Origin: Mangrovibacter plantisponsor
GTDB taxonomy: Bacteria; Pseudomonadota; Gammaproteobacteria; Enterobacterales; Enterobacteriaceae
Reading direction: 5' to 3'
Assembly: GCF_003182475.1 (NCBI RefSeq)
Contig: NZ_QGTS01000006.1
Location: 124,001-188,000 of the forward strand
Length of the DNA stretch: 64,000 bases
Part shown: positions 34,679 to 46,551 of the stretch, one piece after another
How positions within the stretch are numbered: position 1 is the stretch's first letter
Layout of the letters: every line of letters begins with the position of its first letter
Position numbers and translations under genes: made by a program
Notes under the pieces: generated by a model
What the model was told of the DNA's origin: nothing
Databases searched by the model: none
The model's input: only the letters and a program-made list of their open reading frames with translations

Positions 34679-35496
34679 ATAATCGCGTCCACCAGGGGCA
34701 TTTAGCCCGTAAACGTTTTGGGCAAAACTTCCTTAATGATCAATTTGTTATTGAAAGTATTGTCTCTGCCATCAATCCACAAAAAGGCCAGTCACTGGTC
34801 GAAATCGGCCCGGGTTTGGGTGCGCTGACAGAGCCCGTTGGTGAACGGCTGGATGCACTGACTGTTGTTGAGCTCGACAGGGATCTTGCTGCCCGTCTGC
34901 AAACTCACCCTTTCCTTGCGCCAAAACTGACCATTTACCAGCAAGACGCCATGACAATGGACTTTGCGGAACTGGCTAAAAAACAAGGCCAGGCTTTACG
35001 TGTATTCGGCAACCTGCCGTATAACATTTCTACGCCGCTTATGTTCCACCTGTTTAGCTATACTGATGCCATTGCTGACATGCACTTTATGTTGCAAAAA
35101 GAAGTGGTCAACCGCCTGGTTGCAGGCCCCGGCACGAAAGCGTATGGTCGGTTAAGTGTAATGGCGCAGTATTACTGCAAGGTTATTCCGGTTCTGGAAG
35201 TACCACCAAGTGCATTCACACCACCACCTAAGGTTGATTCAGCCGTAGTCAGGCTTGTTCCGCATGCAACATTGCCACACCCTGTCAAAGCGTTGAATAT
35301 CCTGAACCGGATTACCACTGCAGCCTTCAACCAAAGAAGGAAAACATTGCGTAACAGCTTAGGCAATTTATTCACGCCGGAAACACTGGCTGAGCTGGGT
35401 GTGGATTCCGCTCTGCGGGCCGAAAATGTCTCCGTTGCCCAATATTGCCAGATGGCTAATTTTTTAGCTGAGAATCCCCCGTCGCAGGAGAATTAA
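34675..35496 (+). CDS. rsmA: 16S rRNA dimethyladenosine transferase
   Basis: KsgA/RsmA dimethylates A1518 and A1519 of 16S rRNA late in small-subunit assembly, using S-adenosylmethionine. It has 273 residues, as in E. coli. The SAM-binding motif [13 protein letters not shown] lies at about residue 42-54 and the catalytic motif [11 protein letters not shown] at about 113-123. The start overlaps the pdxA stop. apaG follows after 3 bp. Confidence 0.98.
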   Translation: MNNRVHQGHLARKRFGQNFLNDQFVIESIVSAINPQKGQSLVEIGPGLGALTEPVGERLDALTVVELDRDLAARLQTHPFLAPKLTIYQQDAMTMDFAELAKKQGQALRVFGNLPYNISTPLMFHLFSYTDAIADMHFMLQKEVVNRLVAGPGTKAYGRLSVMAQYYCKVIPVLEVPPSAFTPPPKVDSAVVRLVPHATLPHPVKALNILNRITTAAFNQRRKTLRNSLGNLFTPETLAELGVDSALRAENVSVAQYCQMANFLAENPPSQEN

Positions 35497-35499
35497 GCT

Positions 35500-35877
35500 A
35501 TGACAGCATCGCCCCGTGTTTGTGTGCAGGTACAGAGTGTTTATGTCGAATCGCAATCATCCCCGGAAGATGAGCGCTTTGTTTTTGCATATACCGTTAC
35601 CATCCGCAATTTGGGGCGAGAGCCTGTGCAATTACTTGGCCGCTACTGGTTAATCACTAACGGCCATGGGCGCGAAACTGAAGTACAGGGCGAAGGGGTT
35701 GTTGGTGAACAGCCGCATATTGACCCTGGCAGTGAATACCAGTACACCAGCGGTGCCGTTATCGAAACGCCGTTAGGCACGATGGAAGGGCATTATGAAA
35801 TGATTGATGCCAATGGTAATGCTTTCCGCCTGGCCATCCCTGTTTTCCGCCTGGCCGTTCCAACCCTGATTCATTAA
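35500..35877 (+). CDS. apaG: ApaG protein
   Basis: Small fibronectin-type-III-like (DUF525) protein of 125 residues, as in E. coli. It is linked in other bacteria to Mg2+/Co2+ tolerance and nucleotide binding, but its role is not settled. The conserved core [20 protein letters not shown] and the [11 protein letters not shown] region are seen. It lies between rsmA (3 bp) and apaH (6 bp) in the same operon. Confidence 0.97.
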   Translation: MTASPRVCVQVQSVYVESQSSPEDERFVFAYTVTIRNLGREPVQLLGRYWLITNGHGRETEVQGEGVVGEQPHIDPGSEYQYTSGAVIETPLGTMEGHYEMIDANGNAFRLAIPVFRLAVPTLIH

Positions 35878-35883
35878 GCGCCT

Positions 35884-36717
35884 ATGTCCACATATTTAAT
35901 TGGTGATGTTCACGGCTGTTATGACGAGCTGGTAGCCTTGCTTGGCCAGGTAAACTTCACGCCAGAGGCCGATACGTTGTGGCTGACGGGGGACCTGGTT
36001 GCCCGTGGCCCGAAGTCCTTAGAGGTTTTGCGCTACGTCCGTAGTCTGGGCGACAGTGTGCGCATTGTGCTGGGTAATCACGATCTGCATTTATTGGCAG
36101 TCTACGCCGGTATTAGCCGCAATAAACCCAAAGACCTGGTCACTCCGCTGCTGGAAGCACCAGATGCAGATACCCTGATTAACTGGCTACGCCGCCAGCC
36201 ATTGCTTCAGGTGGATGAAGCAAACCGTCTGGTTATGGCACATGCAGGTATTACCCCTCAATGGGATTTATCTGCCGCCATCGCCTGTGCCGGAGAGGTT
36301 TCCGCAGTGCTGTCCAGCGACAGTTACCCTTTGTTCCTTGATGCCATGTATGGCGATATGCCTAATAACTGGTCGCCACAGCTTACCGGGTTGGCGCGCC
36401 TGCGTTTTTCAACCAATGCGCTGACCAGAATGCGTTATTGTTTTGCCAATGGGCAACTGGATATGTACTGCAAAGATGCACCGGGCAACGCGCCTTCCCT
36501 GTTGAAACCCTGGTTTTCATTACCTGGGCCGGTAAAGGAAGAGTACAGTATTGCCTTCGGTCACTGGGCATCACTGGAAGGGCAAGGTACACCAGACGGC
36601 GTGTATGCGCTGGATACCGGCTGTTGCTGGGGTGGGGCATTAACCTGCCTGCGCTGGGAAGATAAAGCCTGGTTCCATCAGGCCTCATTACGCCCGGAAA
36701 TTACCAACGAGATATAA
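35884..36717 (+). CDS. apaH: Diadenosine tetraphosphatase (symmetrical)
   Basis: Cleaves Ap4A to two ADP and removes Np4 caps from RNA. It has 277 residues (E. coli 280). Metallophosphatase motifs are visible: GDVHGCYDE at about residue 7, GDLVARGP, and LGNHDLHLL at about 64. Last gene of the lptD-apaH run; a terminator hairpin follows and folA converges from the other side. Confidence 0.98.
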   Translation: MSTYLIGDVHGCYDELVALLGQVNFTPEADTLWLTGDLVARGPKSLEVLRYVRSLGDSVRIVLGNHDLHLLAVYAGISRNKPKDLVTPLLEAPDADTLINWLRRQPLLQVDEANRLVMAHAGITPQWDLSAAIACAGEVSAVLSSDSYPLFLDAMYGDMPNNWSPQLTGLARLRFSTNALTRMRYCFANGQLDMYCKDAPGNAPSLLKPWFSLPGPVKEEYSIAFGHWASLEGQGTPDGVYALDTGCCWGGALTCLRWEDKAWFHQASLRPEITNEI

Positions 36718-36720
36718 CAA

Positions 36721-36752
36721 CAACGCCTGTCTGAGCAAACCGACAGGCGTTG
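36721..36752. terminator. Hairpin between convergent apaH and folA
   Basis: CAACGCCTGTC (36721-36731) pairs perfectly with GACAGGCGTTG (36742-36752) around a 10-nt loop. It lacks a strong U-tract but is well placed to end both transcripts. Confidence 0.65.
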
Positions 36753-36787
36753 GTGAATCTGCAATAACACCCACTCAGTGAATAGTG

Positions 36788-37267
36788 TTAGCTACGCTCC
36801 AGGATCTCAAAGCAGTAGCTGTGGCTGTTTTTGTCGTCAGCATCGTGAAACTCACTGAACACCGACTGCCATTCGTCCGTTTCATATTCAGGGAAGTGCG
36901 TATCGCCTTCTACTTCAGCATCAATATGAGTCAGATACAGGCGATGAGCCATTGGCAGGAACTGCTGGTAAACATGCCCACCACCAATCACCATCACTTC
37001 AGGGTCTTCAGCACACAGCGCAAGCGCTTCTTCTACTGAACTCACCCACAGTACGCGGTCATCATTACCCGGAGTACGGCTGAGCACAATGTTCTTGCGC
37101 CCGGGCAATGGCCTGCCAATAGACTCCCAGGTTAACCGCCCCATAATAACTGGTTTATTCAATGTATTGCGTTTAAACCAGGCCAGATCAGCAGGCAAGT
37201 TCCAGGGCATGGCGTTTTCCATACCAATTACGCGGTCCACAGCCAGCGCAGCAATCAAACTAATCAT
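36788..37267 (-). CDS. folA: Dihydrofolate reductase
   Basis: NADPH-dependent reduction of dihydrofolate to tetrahydrofolate; the trimethoprim target. It has 159 residues, as in E. coli, from the ATG at 37265-37267; an in-frame ATG three codons upstream is not conserved. The active-site aspartate D27 and W22 are present in [13 protein letters not shown]. There is no sign of a resistance-type replacement in the coding sequence. It lies divergently from the LysE-type gene, with 228 bp between them for both promoters. Confidence 0.98.
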   Translation of the reverse strand: MISLIAALAVDRVIGMENAMPWNLPADLAWFKRNTLNKPVIMGRLTWESIGRPLPGRKNIVLSRTPGNDDRVLWVSSVEEALALCAEDPEVMVIGGGHVYQQFLPMAHRLYLTHIDAEVEGDTHFPEYETDEWQSVFSEFHDADDKNSHSYCFEILERS

Positions 37268-37495
37268 GCAGTGCATCCTGAATATTCAAAATTGTCGCCA
37301 CTATACGGAAAGCCGGGTATTTCGTCACCAGGAGACCCGCCCAAAAAAGCAGAAATATTTTCCCCCTGAGCGTTACTCCACAATCCTGCCTGAAGTCTTA
37401 CCAGGTCCGCTTATTGAGGCAGAAAACCACAAGGGACTACCTTTTTTGACCCGGGGCGGATATAGTGCAGCCGCAATTTCTAACCAGGATCTCTT

Positions 37496-38110
37496 ATGCT
37501 TGAAACAACGCTGTTCGTTATAACAATTGCTGCTCTCGGTATGCTTTCCCCGGGGCCCGATTTTTTCCTGGTTATCAAAAATGCCGCCCGCTACCCGCGT
37601 AAAGCAGCGCTAATGACTGCACTTGGTGTGATTTTTGGTGTGGTTACACATATGACTTATTGCGTTGCTGGCCTGGCCGTAGTCATCACTACCACACCAT
37701 GGCTGTTTGGTTTACTGAAATACGCTGGTGCAGCATACCTTATCTGGGTTGGCCTTCAGGCGCTGTTTTCTCGTGGTGGCAGCAAAATGGATCTGAACCA
37801 GTTAACCCCGCAAAGCACTTCATTGCACAAAGCGTTTATTCAGGGGTATTTGTGTAACCTGCTTAACCCTAAAGCGACATTATTCTTTCTCGCCATGTTT
37901 ACTCAAGTATTAAATGTGCATTCAGGGTTGGGAGAGAAACTGTGGTATGCCGGTATTATTGTTGGGCTGACGGTTATCTGGTGGCCGTTACTGGTGGTAC
38001 TAATCCAAAGTGCCCCAGTACGCAGTGGGCTGGCGAAGGCTCAGAAAGTGGTTGATAAACTGCTCGGTGGCATGCTGCTGGTTCTGGGTATAAAAGTTGC
38101 GCTGAGCTGA
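37496..38110 (+). CDS. LysE/RhtB-family amino-acid exporter
   Basis: A 204-residue membrane protein of the LysE/RhtB superfamily. The family signature GMLSPGPDFFLVIKNA is at residues about 15-30, and five to six hydrophobic segments follow, with the conserved loop GYLCNLLNPKATLFFLAMF at about residue 118. Family members export amino acids such as threonine, homoserine or lysine; the substrate here is not predictable. RBS AGGA is 6 bp before the ATG. No gene is known at this place (between folA and kefC) in E. coli K-12. Base composition looks like its neighbours. Confidence 0.85.
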   Translation: MLETTLFVITIAALGMLSPGPDFFLVIKNAARYPRKAALMTALGVIFGVVTHMTYCVAGLAVVITTTPWLFGLLKYAGAAYLIWVGLQALFSRGGSKMDLNQLTPQSTSLHKAFIQGYLCNLLNPKATLFFLAMFTQVLNVHSGLGEKLWYAGIIVGLTVIWWPLLVVLIQSAPVRSGLAKAQKVVDKLLGGMLLVLGIKVALS

Positions 38111-38113
38111 CAT

Positions 38114-38142
38114 CATTCCCCTCTGTGCCACTGAGGGGAATG
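38114..38142. terminator. Hairpin between LysE-type gene and kefC
   Basis: CATTCCCCTC (38114-38123) pairs with GAGGGGAATG (38133-38142) around a 9-nt loop between convergent genes. There is no long U-tract. Confidence 0.6.
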
Positions 38143-38154
38143 CCTGTTACCCCG

Positions 38155-40014
38155 TTATTTATCGCTGAGCTTATCCGGGTCGTCCTGCAGGCTGCCGCCA
38201 TGCTTGCCCTGATCCGTTCCCTGCCAGCCGTGCCGCTGCATCACATCCAGTTGGTTGCGGTCTTGCTCAATACTTTCACTTAGCATGGCACTGGCTCGCC
38301 GCAGGGCCGCGGCCCTGGCCTGCATGTCGTCACTCGCTGCCACCATTTCTTCTACCATTCGGGTATTAAAACGCCGGAAATGATCAGCCCGTTCCCGGGC
38401 CTCATAACGGCCGACTCCCAATGCTTCAAGCGCATGGCGGCCAACCAGAATGGCACTTTCAAATGTCTCACGTTCCGCCTGTACGCCATTCTGGCGTAAA
38501 TGAATGTAATGCTCTAAGTCACGCGCTCTGGCAATAATATGCAAATCAGGAAAGTGTTCATGAACCATTTCTGTCAATTGCAGGCTGACATCCGGGTCAT
38601 CAATCGCGTTAATCAGTACTGAGGCCTTTTCCGCACCTGCAGAACGCAGTAAATCTTCCCGCGTGGCATCGCCATAAAATACCTGAGTGCCAAACTTACG
38701 CAGAATCTCAATATGATCCGGGTCGTGGTCGAGAACCACCACGGGAACACCACTTGCCAGCAATAAACGCCCGGCAATTTGGCCGAAACGCCCGAACCCG
38801 GCGATAATGACGCTGGGATGCTGGTCGTCAATAACATCGGCTTCCTGCTCACTGGCGGTTTCAGCGCATTCCAGCCGGTTCAGCAGCACCAGCAACAAAG
38901 GTGTCGCAGCCATAGACAACGCAACGGCGAGTGTTAATGAACGCGCCCAACTGTCGTCCAGCACCTGGGCATTTTGCGCGGCAGAAAACACAACAAAAGC
39001 AAACTCACTCCCCTGCCCCAGTAATACCGCAAACCAGCGCCATTGCCGGCGGGGAACCTGGAGTGGGCGGGCAACCAGCCACAATACCAGCGCCTTTATC
39101 AGTAAAAATCCCACCAGCAAGAGTAAAATACGCAGGGGGTAATGTGCCAAAGTACCGAAATCTACCGACATCCCGACGCCAATAAAAAACAGCCCCAGTA
39201 ATAACCCCTTAAAAGGCTCAATATCACTTTCCAGAGCATGGCGGTATTCAGAGCTGGCCAGTAAAACCCCGGCAAGAAATGCGCCCATTGCCATCGAAAG
39301 CCCGGCTTCTTCAAGCAACACGCCAAACCCAAAGACCAGAAATAATGCCATGGCACTGAACACTTCCCGCAGGCCTGAGCGGGCAACGAAACGCAGCAAT
39401 GGCCGTGTCACGTAACGCCCTAACACGACAACCAGTGCAAGGGCGGAAACCACCTTAGCCGCTGAAATCAAAAAGGCAGCCAGTGTGGTGGATGCGCCAC
39501 TGTTAGCCAGCAATGGGATCATGGCAACCAACGGGATAGCGGCAATATCCTGAAAAAGCAGCACAGCAAAAGCACTACGCCCCATAGGAGAAAGCGCCAG
39601 GTTTCGTTCATTCATTGCCTGCATGGCTATCGCGGTAGATGACAATGCCAGTGTCAGACCAATCAGTACCGCCACCTGCCAGCTTAAACCAAGTGTGAAA
39701 CAAAACGCCGCAAGGCACAGCCCACAAGCCAGCATTTGCAATGCCCCGCCACCGAACACCGAGGCGCGTAAAGTCCATAACCGGCGCGGGTCCAGCTCCA
39801 GGCCAATCACAAACAGCATCAGCACCACCCCTATTTCTGCAAAAGCAATAATAGTGTGGGCGTCAGTGACCAGGCGTAATCCCCAGGGGCCGATAAGGCA
39901 ACCGGCAATCAAATAACCCAGCACAGAGCCAAGACCCAGGCGCACAGCGAGAGGCACGATAAACGCCGCCGCCCCGAGAAAAATCAGGACTTGTATCAGG
40001 TTATGGCTATCCAT
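38155..40014 (-). CDS. kefC: Glutathione-gated potassium efflux antiporter KefC
   Basis: CPA2-family K+/H+ antiporter that protects against electrophiles; glutathione holds it closed and glutathione adducts open it. It has 619 residues (E. coli 620) from the ATG at 40012-40014. The N-terminal transport domain spans about residues 1-385 with [11 protein letters not shown] and [16 protein letters not shown]. The cytoplasmic RCK/KTN domain begins at about residue 400 with the Rossmann motif [14 protein letters not shown]. It overlaps the end of kefF by 8 bp; 67 additional codons in frame upstream lie within kefF and are rejected. Confidence 0.97.
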   Translation of the reverse strand: MDSHNLIQVLIFLGAAAFIVPLAVRLGLGSVLGYLIAGCLIGPWGLRLVTDAHTIIAFAEIGVVLMLFVIGLELDPRRLWTLRASVFGGGALQMLACGLCLAAFCFTLGLSWQVAVLIGLTLALSSTAIAMQAMNERNLALSPMGRSAFAVLLFQDIAAIPLVAMIPLLANSGASTTLAAFLISAAKVVSALALVVVLGRYVTRPLLRFVARSGLREVFSAMALFLVFGFGVLLEEAGLSMAMGAFLAGVLLASSEYRHALESDIEPFKGLLLGLFFIGVGMSVDFGTLAHYPLRILLLLVGFLLIKALVLWLVARPLQVPRRQWRWFAVLLGQGSEFAFVVFSAAQNAQVLDDSWARSLTLAVALSMAATPLLLVLLNRLECAETASEQEADVIDDQHPSVIIAGFGRFGQIAGRLLLASGVPVVVLDHDPDHIEILRKFGTQVFYGDATREDLLRSAGAEKASVLINAIDDPDVSLQLTEMVHEHFPDLHIIARARDLEHYIHLRQNGVQAERETFESAILVGRHALEALGVGRYEARERADHFRRFNTRMVEEMVAASDDMQARAAALRRASAMLSESIEQDRNQLDVMQRHGWQGTDQGKHGGSLQDDPDKLSDK

Positions 40015-40537
40015 TGAATGACTCCTGCCAGGCCAACAAACGCTGCCGGTATAAATCTGCATGCTGAGCCAGCGTTTCATCGTCACAAATAAACGTGCTG
40101 TGCATGACATAAGGTTCCAGCCACGACAAACCACAATAGAGTGCAGTTGCCTGCACGGGTTGCGCCAGAACCTCAAACCCCGGGTGGTCTCCCAGGCTAA
40201 AGTGGTGCTCTCCACCTCCGGTCGTCACCGCCCAGAGCATATCTTTACCATGCAGAGCAGACCCGTTCCGCCCATAAGCCCAGCCATGAGACAGCACTTT
40301 ATCTATCCATAATTTCATCAGAGGAGGCATGCTGTACCACTGCATAGGGTGCTGCCAGATAACCAGGTCTGCCCTGCCTAATGCCTGCTGCTCCGCAGCG
40401 ACATCAATATTGAAATCCGGGTACAGCTCATAGAGCGAGCGCACCTCCACCCCTTTTAAATCAGACACATGCGCCAGCATTGCTTTATTCGCATGGGAAA
40501 TATGAGGATAAGGATGTGCATAAATAATCAAAATCAT
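40007..40537 (-). CDS. kefF: KefF, quinone oxidoreductase and KefC activator
   Basis: Flavodoxin-fold FMN protein that binds KefC and is needed for full activity; it also reduces quinones. It has 176 residues, as in E. coli. The N-terminal [20 protein letters not shown] and the substrate-site region [19 protein letters not shown] are typical of the NQO1/KefF family. First gene of kefFC. In E. coli the cai/fix cluster separates this locus from carB; here carB is the next gene. Confidence 0.97.
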   Translation of the reverse strand: MILIIYAHPYPHISHANKAMLAHVSDLKGVEVRSLYELYPDFNIDVAAEQQALGRADLVIWQHPMQWYSMPPLMKLWIDKVLSHGWAYGRNGSALHGKDMLWAVTTGGGEHHFSLGDHPGFEVLAQPVQATALYCGLSWLEPYVMHSTFICDDETLAQHADLYRQRLLAWQESFNG

Positions 40538-40647
40538 AGGCTTCAGCTTGTGTATTCCTTAACAGCAACAGTAAGCATTGTAGCCTGAATACGGCTGAAT
40601 AAAGACGGTGATATATTGATGATAAGGTGCAAATAAATTGGTGAGAC

Positions 40648-40672
40648 AAAAAAGCCCGCAGAAGCGGGCTTT
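40648..40672 (-). terminator. carAB terminator
   Basis: AGCCCGC (40653-40659) pairs with GCGGGCT (40664-40670) around AGAA, followed on the minus strand by TTTTTTG. It lies 25 bp after the carB stop. Confidence 0.9.
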
Positions 40673-40696
40673 CAACATTACACTGGCAAACCAGGG

Positions 40697-43600
40697 TTAT
40701 TTATTGATTTGCGCGTGCATTTCCTGCACAGAGATAACTTTCTCTTTAGCATCGGCGTTGAGGGCCATTGCTGTCGCAAAACCGCCATTCAGAGTGGTGT
40801 CATAATGCACTTTATATTGCAGCGCACTGCGGCGAATGAGTTTGGAATCCTCAATAGCCTGGCGCCCGGCGGTAGTGTTAATGATGTAGGTATATTCGCC
40901 ATTCTTGATACGGTCCTGAATATGCGGACGGCCTTCATGCACTTTGTTCACCAGGCGCGGGTTAATTCCCGCCTCACCCAACACAATGGCAGTACCGTGT
41001 GTTGCATCCAGTTCAAAGCCTTGTTTCTGCAGTTTAGCAGCCAGGTCAACCACACGTTCTTTATCGCCTTCGCGAACAGAAAGCAGCGCACGGCCAGACT
41101 TCTGCATATTGGAGTTACTGCCTAATTGTGCTTTCGCAAAGGCTTCAGCAAATGTGCGCCCAACCCCCATCACTTCACCGGTAGAACGCATTTCTGGCCC
41201 CAACAGCGGGTCAACACCCGGGAATTTGTTGAATGGCAGAACCACTTCTTTAACGGAGTAGTAAGGTGGAATCACTTCCCTGGTGTAACCCTGCTCAACC
41301 AGCGTTTTACCCGTCATCACGCGTGCGGCAACTTTCGCCAGTGAGACACCCGTCGCTTTGGAGACAAATGGCACAGTACGCGCTGCACGAGGGTTCACTT
41401 CAATCAGGTAGACTTCGTTATCTTTGACTGCGAACTGGACGTTCATCAGGCCACGAACCTGCAATTCGAAAGCCAGTTTTTGAACCTGCTGGCGCATTAC
41501 ATCCTGAATTTCTTTGCTCAGAGTGTAAGCAGGCAGTGAGCAGGCGGAGTCACCAGAGTGAACACCAGCCTGTTCGATGTGTTCCATAATGCCGCCGATT
41601 AATACCGTTTCACCATCACAGATAGCATCAACGTCCACCTCGACTGCATCATCCAGGAAGTGGTCAAGCAGTACCGGCGCATCGTTAGATACGCTCACGG
41701 CTGTAGCAAAGTAACGGCGCAAGTCTGTTTCGTCGTAGACGATTTCCATTGCACGGCCACCGAGAACATAAGACGGGCGCACAACCAGCGGGTAGCCAAT
41801 CTGCACTGCTTTTTCTACAGCCTGCTCAATTGCGGTTACTGTGGCATTTGCCGGCTGTTTCAGTTTCAGGCGCTCAACAGCATGCTGGAAACGCTCACGG
41901 TCTTCTGCACGGTCAATCGCATCCGGGCTGGTACCAATCACAGGTACACCTGCTGCTTCAAGGTCACGAGCCAGTTTCAGCGGAGTCTGGCCGCCATACT
42001 GAACAATCACACCCTTCGGTTTTTCGATTCGCACGATTTCCAGAACATCTTCCAGCGTAACCGGTTCGAAGTAGAGACGGTCTGAGGTGTCGTAATCGGT
42101 TGATACTGTTTCCGGGTTACAGTTCACCATAATGGTTTCGTAACCATCTTCACGCAGTGCGAGTGATGCATGTACACAGCAGTAGTCGAACTCAATCCCC
42201 TGCCCGATACGGTTTGGCCCACCGCCCAGCACCATGATTTTATCGCGGTCCTGATGCGGGTTAGACTCACACTCTTCATCGTAGGTTGAGTACATATACG
42301 CCGTATCAGTGGCGAACTCAGCCGCACAGGTATCAACCCGTTTGTACACCGGGTGTAAGCCATATTGCTCGCGCAGCTTACGCACTTCACCTTCGCGCAC
42401 ACCAGCCAGTTTCGCCAGGCGTGCATCGGCAAAGCCTTTACGTTTTAACTGGTACAGGAAATTTGCATCCAGACCATTGATGCCCACATCAGCAACCTGT
42501 TCTTCCAGGCGCACCAGCTCTTCAATTTGCACCAGGAACCAGCGGTCGATATTCGTCAGGTTGAAGACACCATCAACGGACAAACCGGCACGGAACGCAT
42601 CTGCGATATACCAAATACGATCTGACCCGGCATCTTTCAGTTCACGGCGAATCTTAGTCAGTGCTTCCGGATCGTCGAGGCTGACTTTAGGATCAAAGCC
42701 TGTTGCGCCCACTTCCAGTCCACGCAGTGCTTTTTGCAGTGATTCCTGTTGTGTGCGGCCAATCGCCATCACTTCACCCACGGATTTCATTTGCGTGGTC
42801 AGGCGGTCATTTGCGCCCGCGAATTTTTCGAAGTTAAAGCGAGGAATTTTAGTAACGACATAGTCGATGGACGGTTCAAAGGAAGCAGGAGTGCGCCCCC
42901 CGGTAATGTCGTTCATCAACTCATCCAGGGTATAACCCACAGCCAGTTTGGCTGCTACTTTAGCAATCGGGAAACCAGTCGCTTTAGAAGCCAGCGCAGA
43001 AGAGCGGGAAACACGCGGGTTCATTTCGATAACAATAAGGCGCCCGTTTTTCGGGTTTACAGAAAACTGTACGTTGGAACCGCCTGTTTCAACACCAATC
43101 TCACGTAGTACCGCCATCGAAGCGTTACGCATGATTTGGTATTCTTTATCCGTCAGCGTTTGTGCCGGAGCAACGGTAATGGAATCCCCGGTATGAATCC
43201 CCATGGCATCGAAGTTTTCGATTGAGCAGACAATAATGCAGTTATCATTTTTGTCGCGCACCACTTCCATTTCATACTCTTTCCAGCCAATCAGTGATTC
43301 ATCAATCAGCAGTTCACGGGTTGGGGAAAGATCCAGACCACGCTGGCAAATCTCTTCAAACTCTTCGCGGTTATAAGCGATACCGCCACCAGTACCGCCC
43401 ATAGTAAAGGAAGGGCGAATAATGCAGGGGTAACCCACATCCGCAGCAACAGCCAGTGCTTCTTCCATGGTATGAGCAATACCAGAGCGCGCGGTTTCCA
43501 GACCAATTTTCTTCATCGCTTTATCAAAGCGCTGGCGGTCTTCCGCTTTATCAATGGCATCGGCGGTTGCACCAATCATGGTGACACCAAACTCTTCCAG

Positions 43601-43921
43601 GACGCCCTGGCGTTCCAGTTCCAGAGCACAGTTCAGTGCAGTCTGCCCGCCCATGGTAGGTAACACTGCATCCGGGCGCTCTTTTTCAATAATTTTGCGA
43701 ACCACTTCCCAGTGAATGGGCTCGATGTATGTTGCATCGGCCATATTCGGGTCGGTCATGATAGTGGCCGGGTTGGAGTTCACCAGAACCACCCGGTAGC
43801 CTTCTTCGCGCAGCGCTTTACACGCCTGTGCGCCGGAATAATCGAATTCGCAAGCCTGGCCAATCACAATCGGACCAGCGCCAAGAATCAGGATGCTTTT
43901 AATATCTGTACGTTTTGGCAT
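40697..43921 (-). CDS. carB: Carbamoyl-phosphate synthase, large subunit
   Basis: Makes carbamoyl phosphate from bicarbonate, ammonia from CarA and two ATP, feeding arginine and pyrimidine synthesis. It has 1074 residues (E. coli 1073). Two homologous ATP-grasp halves are evident: the first has [11 protein letters not shown] and the second repeats the pattern after about residue 550 ([14 protein letters not shown]). The last about 140 residues form the allosteric domain for UMP and ornithine. The start is 16 bp after carA. Confidence 0.98.
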   Translation of the reverse strand: MPKRTDIKSILILGAGPIVIGQACEFDYSGAQACKALREEGYRVVLVNSNPATIMTDPNMADATYIEPIHWEVVRKIIEKERPDAVLPTMGGQTALNCALELERQGVLEEFGVTMIGATADAIDKAEDRQRFDKAMKKIGLETARSGIAHTMEEALAVAADVGYPCIIRPSFTMGGTGGGIAYNREEFEEICQRGLDLSPTRELLIDESLIGWKEYEMEVVRDKNDNCIIVCSIENFDAMGIHTGDSITVAPAQTLTDKEYQIMRNASMAVLREIGVETGGSNVQFSVNPKNGRLIVIEMNPRVSRSSALASKATGFPIAKVAAKLAVGYTLDELMNDITGGRTPASFEPSIDYVVTKIPRFNFEKFAGANDRLTTQMKSVGEVMAIGRTQQESLQKALRGLEVGATGFDPKVSLDDPEALTKIRRELKDAGSDRIWYIADAFRAGLSVDGVFNLTNIDRWFLVQIEELVRLEEQVADVGINGLDANFLYQLKRKGFADARLAKLAGVREGEVRKLREQYGLHPVYKRVDTCAAEFATDTAYMYSTYDEECESNPHQDRDKIMVLGGGPNRIGQGIEFDYCCVHASLALREDGYETIMVNCNPETVSTDYDTSDRLYFEPVTLEDVLEIVRIEKPKGVIVQYGGQTPLKLARDLEAAGVPVIGTSPDAIDRAEDRERFQHAVERLKLKQPANATVTAIEQAVEKAVQIGYPLVVRPSYVLGGRAMEIVYDETDLRRYFATAVSVSNDAPVLLDHFLDDAVEVDVDAICDGETVLIGGIMEHIEQAGVHSGDSACSLPAYTLSKEIQDVMRQQVQKLAFELQVRGLMNVQFAVKDNEVYLIEVNPRAARTVPFVSKATGVSLAKVAARVMTGKTLVEQGYTREVIPPYYSVKEVVLPFNKFPGVDPLLGPEMRSTGEVMGVGRTFAEAFAKAQLGSNSNMQKSGRALLSVREGDKERVVDLAAKLQKQGFELDATHGTAIVLGEAGINPRLVNKVHEGRPHIQDRIKNGEYTYIINTTAGRQAIEDSKLIRRSALQYKVHYDTTLNGGFATAMALNADAKEKVISVQEMHAQINK

Positions 43922-43937
43922 GGTTTCAGGCTCCTGA

Positions 43938-45086
43938 TTATTTCGCTTCTGAACGGTATTGCTTAATCAAATCGATAAAGTGGTCAAACAGCGGTGCCGC
44001 ATCGTGAGGGCCCGGGCTGGCTTCAGGGTGCCCCTGGAAGCTGAAAGCCGGTTTATCTGTGCGGTGGATACCCTGAAGTGTGCCATCGAATAAAGATTTG
44101 TGAGTGACACGCAAATGACCTGGCAGGCTCGCCTCGTCAACTGCGAAGCCATGGTTCTGAGCGGTAATCATCACCCTGTCATGTTCGATATCTTTTACCG
44201 GGTGGTTACCGCCATGGTGCCCGAATTTCATTTTTATGGTTTTGGCGCCACTTGCCAGAGCCAGTAACTGGTGCCCAAGGCAGATACCAAAGACTGGAAT
44301 ATCGGTAGTCAGGAATTGCTCAATGGCGCGAATAGCATAATCACATGGTGCCGGGTCGCCAGGGCCATTGGACAGGAAAATGCCATCCGGATTCAGCTTA
44401 AGCACATCATCTGCCGAGGTTTGAGCCGGTACAACTGTAATGCGGCAACCGCGGTCAACTAACATGCGCAGAATATTGCGTTTTACACCGAAGTCGTATG
44501 CAACAACATGGAAAGGTAAGTCACTGTCTTGTGCCGCTTCAGGCAGGCCATCAGCCAGCGACCATGAGCCTTGCGTCCAGCTCCAGGCTTCTTTAGCCGT
44601 GACTTCTTTTGCCAGATCCATACCACTCAGGCCCGGGAACGCTTTCGCTTTCTCCAGCGCCAGTGCCGCATCAGGGTTATCACCAGTAATGATGCAGCCG
44701 TTCTGTGCGCCTTTCTCACGTAACAAACGCGTCAGTTTACGCGTGTCGATGTCGGCAATTGCGACAATGTTGTGGCGTTTCAGATAAGACGACAGGTCTT
44801 CTGTATCCCGGAAGTTGCTGGCAATCAATGGCAGGTCGCGAATCACTAACCCTTGCGCATGCACTTGTGATGACTCTTCGTCGGCTTCATTAGTACCAAC
44901 GTTACCAATATGAGGATAAGTAAGAGTGACAATTTGGCGAGAGTAGGAAGGATCAGTGAGGATTTCTTGATAACCGGTCATTGAAGTATTGAAAACGACT
45001 TCCCCAACGGCCTGTCCTGTAGCCCCAATGGCCCGACCGTGGAATTGGGTTCCGTCTTCCAGAACCAACAGCGCTGACTTAATCAA
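43938..45086 (-). CDS. carA: Carbamoyl-phosphate synthase, small subunit
   Basis: Glutaminase subunit that passes ammonia to CarB. It has 382 residues, as in E. coli. The class I amidotransferase nucleophile is the cysteine of [14 protein letters not shown]. The start codon is TTG at 45084-45086, preceded by CTGGAGG; E. coli carA also starts with UUG, so this rare start is ancestral. First gene of carAB. Confidence 0.97.
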   Translation of the reverse strand: MIKSALLVLEDGTQFHGRAIGATGQAVGEVVFNTSMTGYQEILTDPSYSRQIVTLTYPHIGNVGTNEADEESSQVHAQGLVIRDLPLIASNFRDTEDLSSYLKRHNIVAIADIDTRKLTRLLREKGAQNGCIITGDNPDAALALEKAKAFPGLSGMDLAKEVTAKEAWSWTQGSWSLADGLPEAAQDSDLPFHVVAYDFGVKRNILRMLVDRGCRITVVPAQTSADDVLKLNPDGIFLSNGPGDPAPCDYAIRAIEQFLTTDIPVFGICLGHQLLALASGAKTIKMKFGHHGGNHPVKDIEHDRVMITAQNHGFAVDEASLPGHLRVTHKSLFDGTLQGIHRTDKPAFSFQGHPEASPGPHDAAPLFDHFIDLIKQYRSEAK

Positions 45087-45117
45087 AACGTCCTCCAGGG
45101 AATAAAAAATCAGTATA

Positions 45118-45154
45118 TTTGCATATTAATTCATAAATAGCGTATGAATCAACG
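45118..45154 (-). promoter_or_regulatory. Paired Arg boxes (ArgR) at carAB P2
   Basis: Two imperfect palindromes stand side by side: one centred on GCATATTAATTCAT and one on CGTATGAATC, in the style of the ArgR consensus TGAAT-N4-ATTCA. The same sequence block (TGAATTAATATGCAAAT on the minus strand) occurs at E. coli carP2. Arginine repression is expected. Confidence 0.8.
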
Positions 45155-45363
45155 CAAAAACGCCTGTCTGGCGAATTTTTGGCAAACGGCGGCATTCTAA
45201 AGACAACATTGTCAAAAGTCCAGCGAGAGGGGGATTTTTCTTTTCATTTTAGCCCACCTGAACAATAAGACCCGCTTTCAGCCCAAAACAAGCAATAAAA
45301 CTGACGTAAAAAACCCAAATTATCAGATTTAACTATGAAAAATGAAAGCACATCATGAAAAAG

Positions 45364-45379
45364 TGGACCATATGGTCAA
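45364..45379. promoter_or_regulatory. RutR operator upstream of carAB P1
   Basis: TGGACCATATGGTCAA matches the RutR consensus TTGACCANNTGGTCAA at 13 of 14 defined positions; GACCATATGGTC within it is a perfect palindrome. It lies about 140 bp upstream of the P1 -35. In E. coli the uracil-sensing RutR activates carAB from a comparable place. Confidence 0.85.
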
Positions 45380-45469
45380 ATTTATCAACAGAAAGAGAAA
45401 AAAATGAAGATAAGCTGGTGTTTAAGCACTTACAAAATAAAACACAAACCAAAAGCCTGAAAAGACAAA

Positions 45470-45498
45470 AAATAAAAAGGGCAACAAAAATATTGCCC
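45470..45498 (-). terminator. dapB terminator
   Basis: GGGCAA (45479-45484) pairs with TTGCCC (45493-45498). On the minus strand the stem is followed by TTTTTATTTTTT. It lies about 55 bp after the dapB stop. Confidence 0.85.
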
Positions 45499-45551
45499 TG
45501 CCAATCAAAAAGTTAAGATTGCAATAACCACATCACGATTGGGTAATAAAA

Positions 45552-46412
<861 letters not shown>

Positions 46413-46551
46413 TTAACCAGCCTGCCTGCAGGCCGCCAGCCGAAAACACCTATAATTAGAAATTTATGACAAACGCGCCGGAATATCAGTAAAAGCCATT
46501 ATTCCCACACTAAAAAAATGGTTAACCAGCACTGGTATTCTGGCCCGTGAA

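Larger units (their letters stand above)
45087..45469 (-). promoter_or_regulatory. carAB control region with two promoter zones
   Basis: The 465-bp gap between dapB and carA holds the tandem carAB promoters. Near carA are the Arg boxes and P2. Upstream is P1 with -10 TAGAAT (45194-45199) and -35 TGGACT (45217-45222), 17 bp apart. Further upstream are a RutR operator and AT-rich DNA (45240-45470), where IHF, PepA and PyrH act in E. coli. I did not find a confident PurR or IHF site. Confidence 0.75.
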
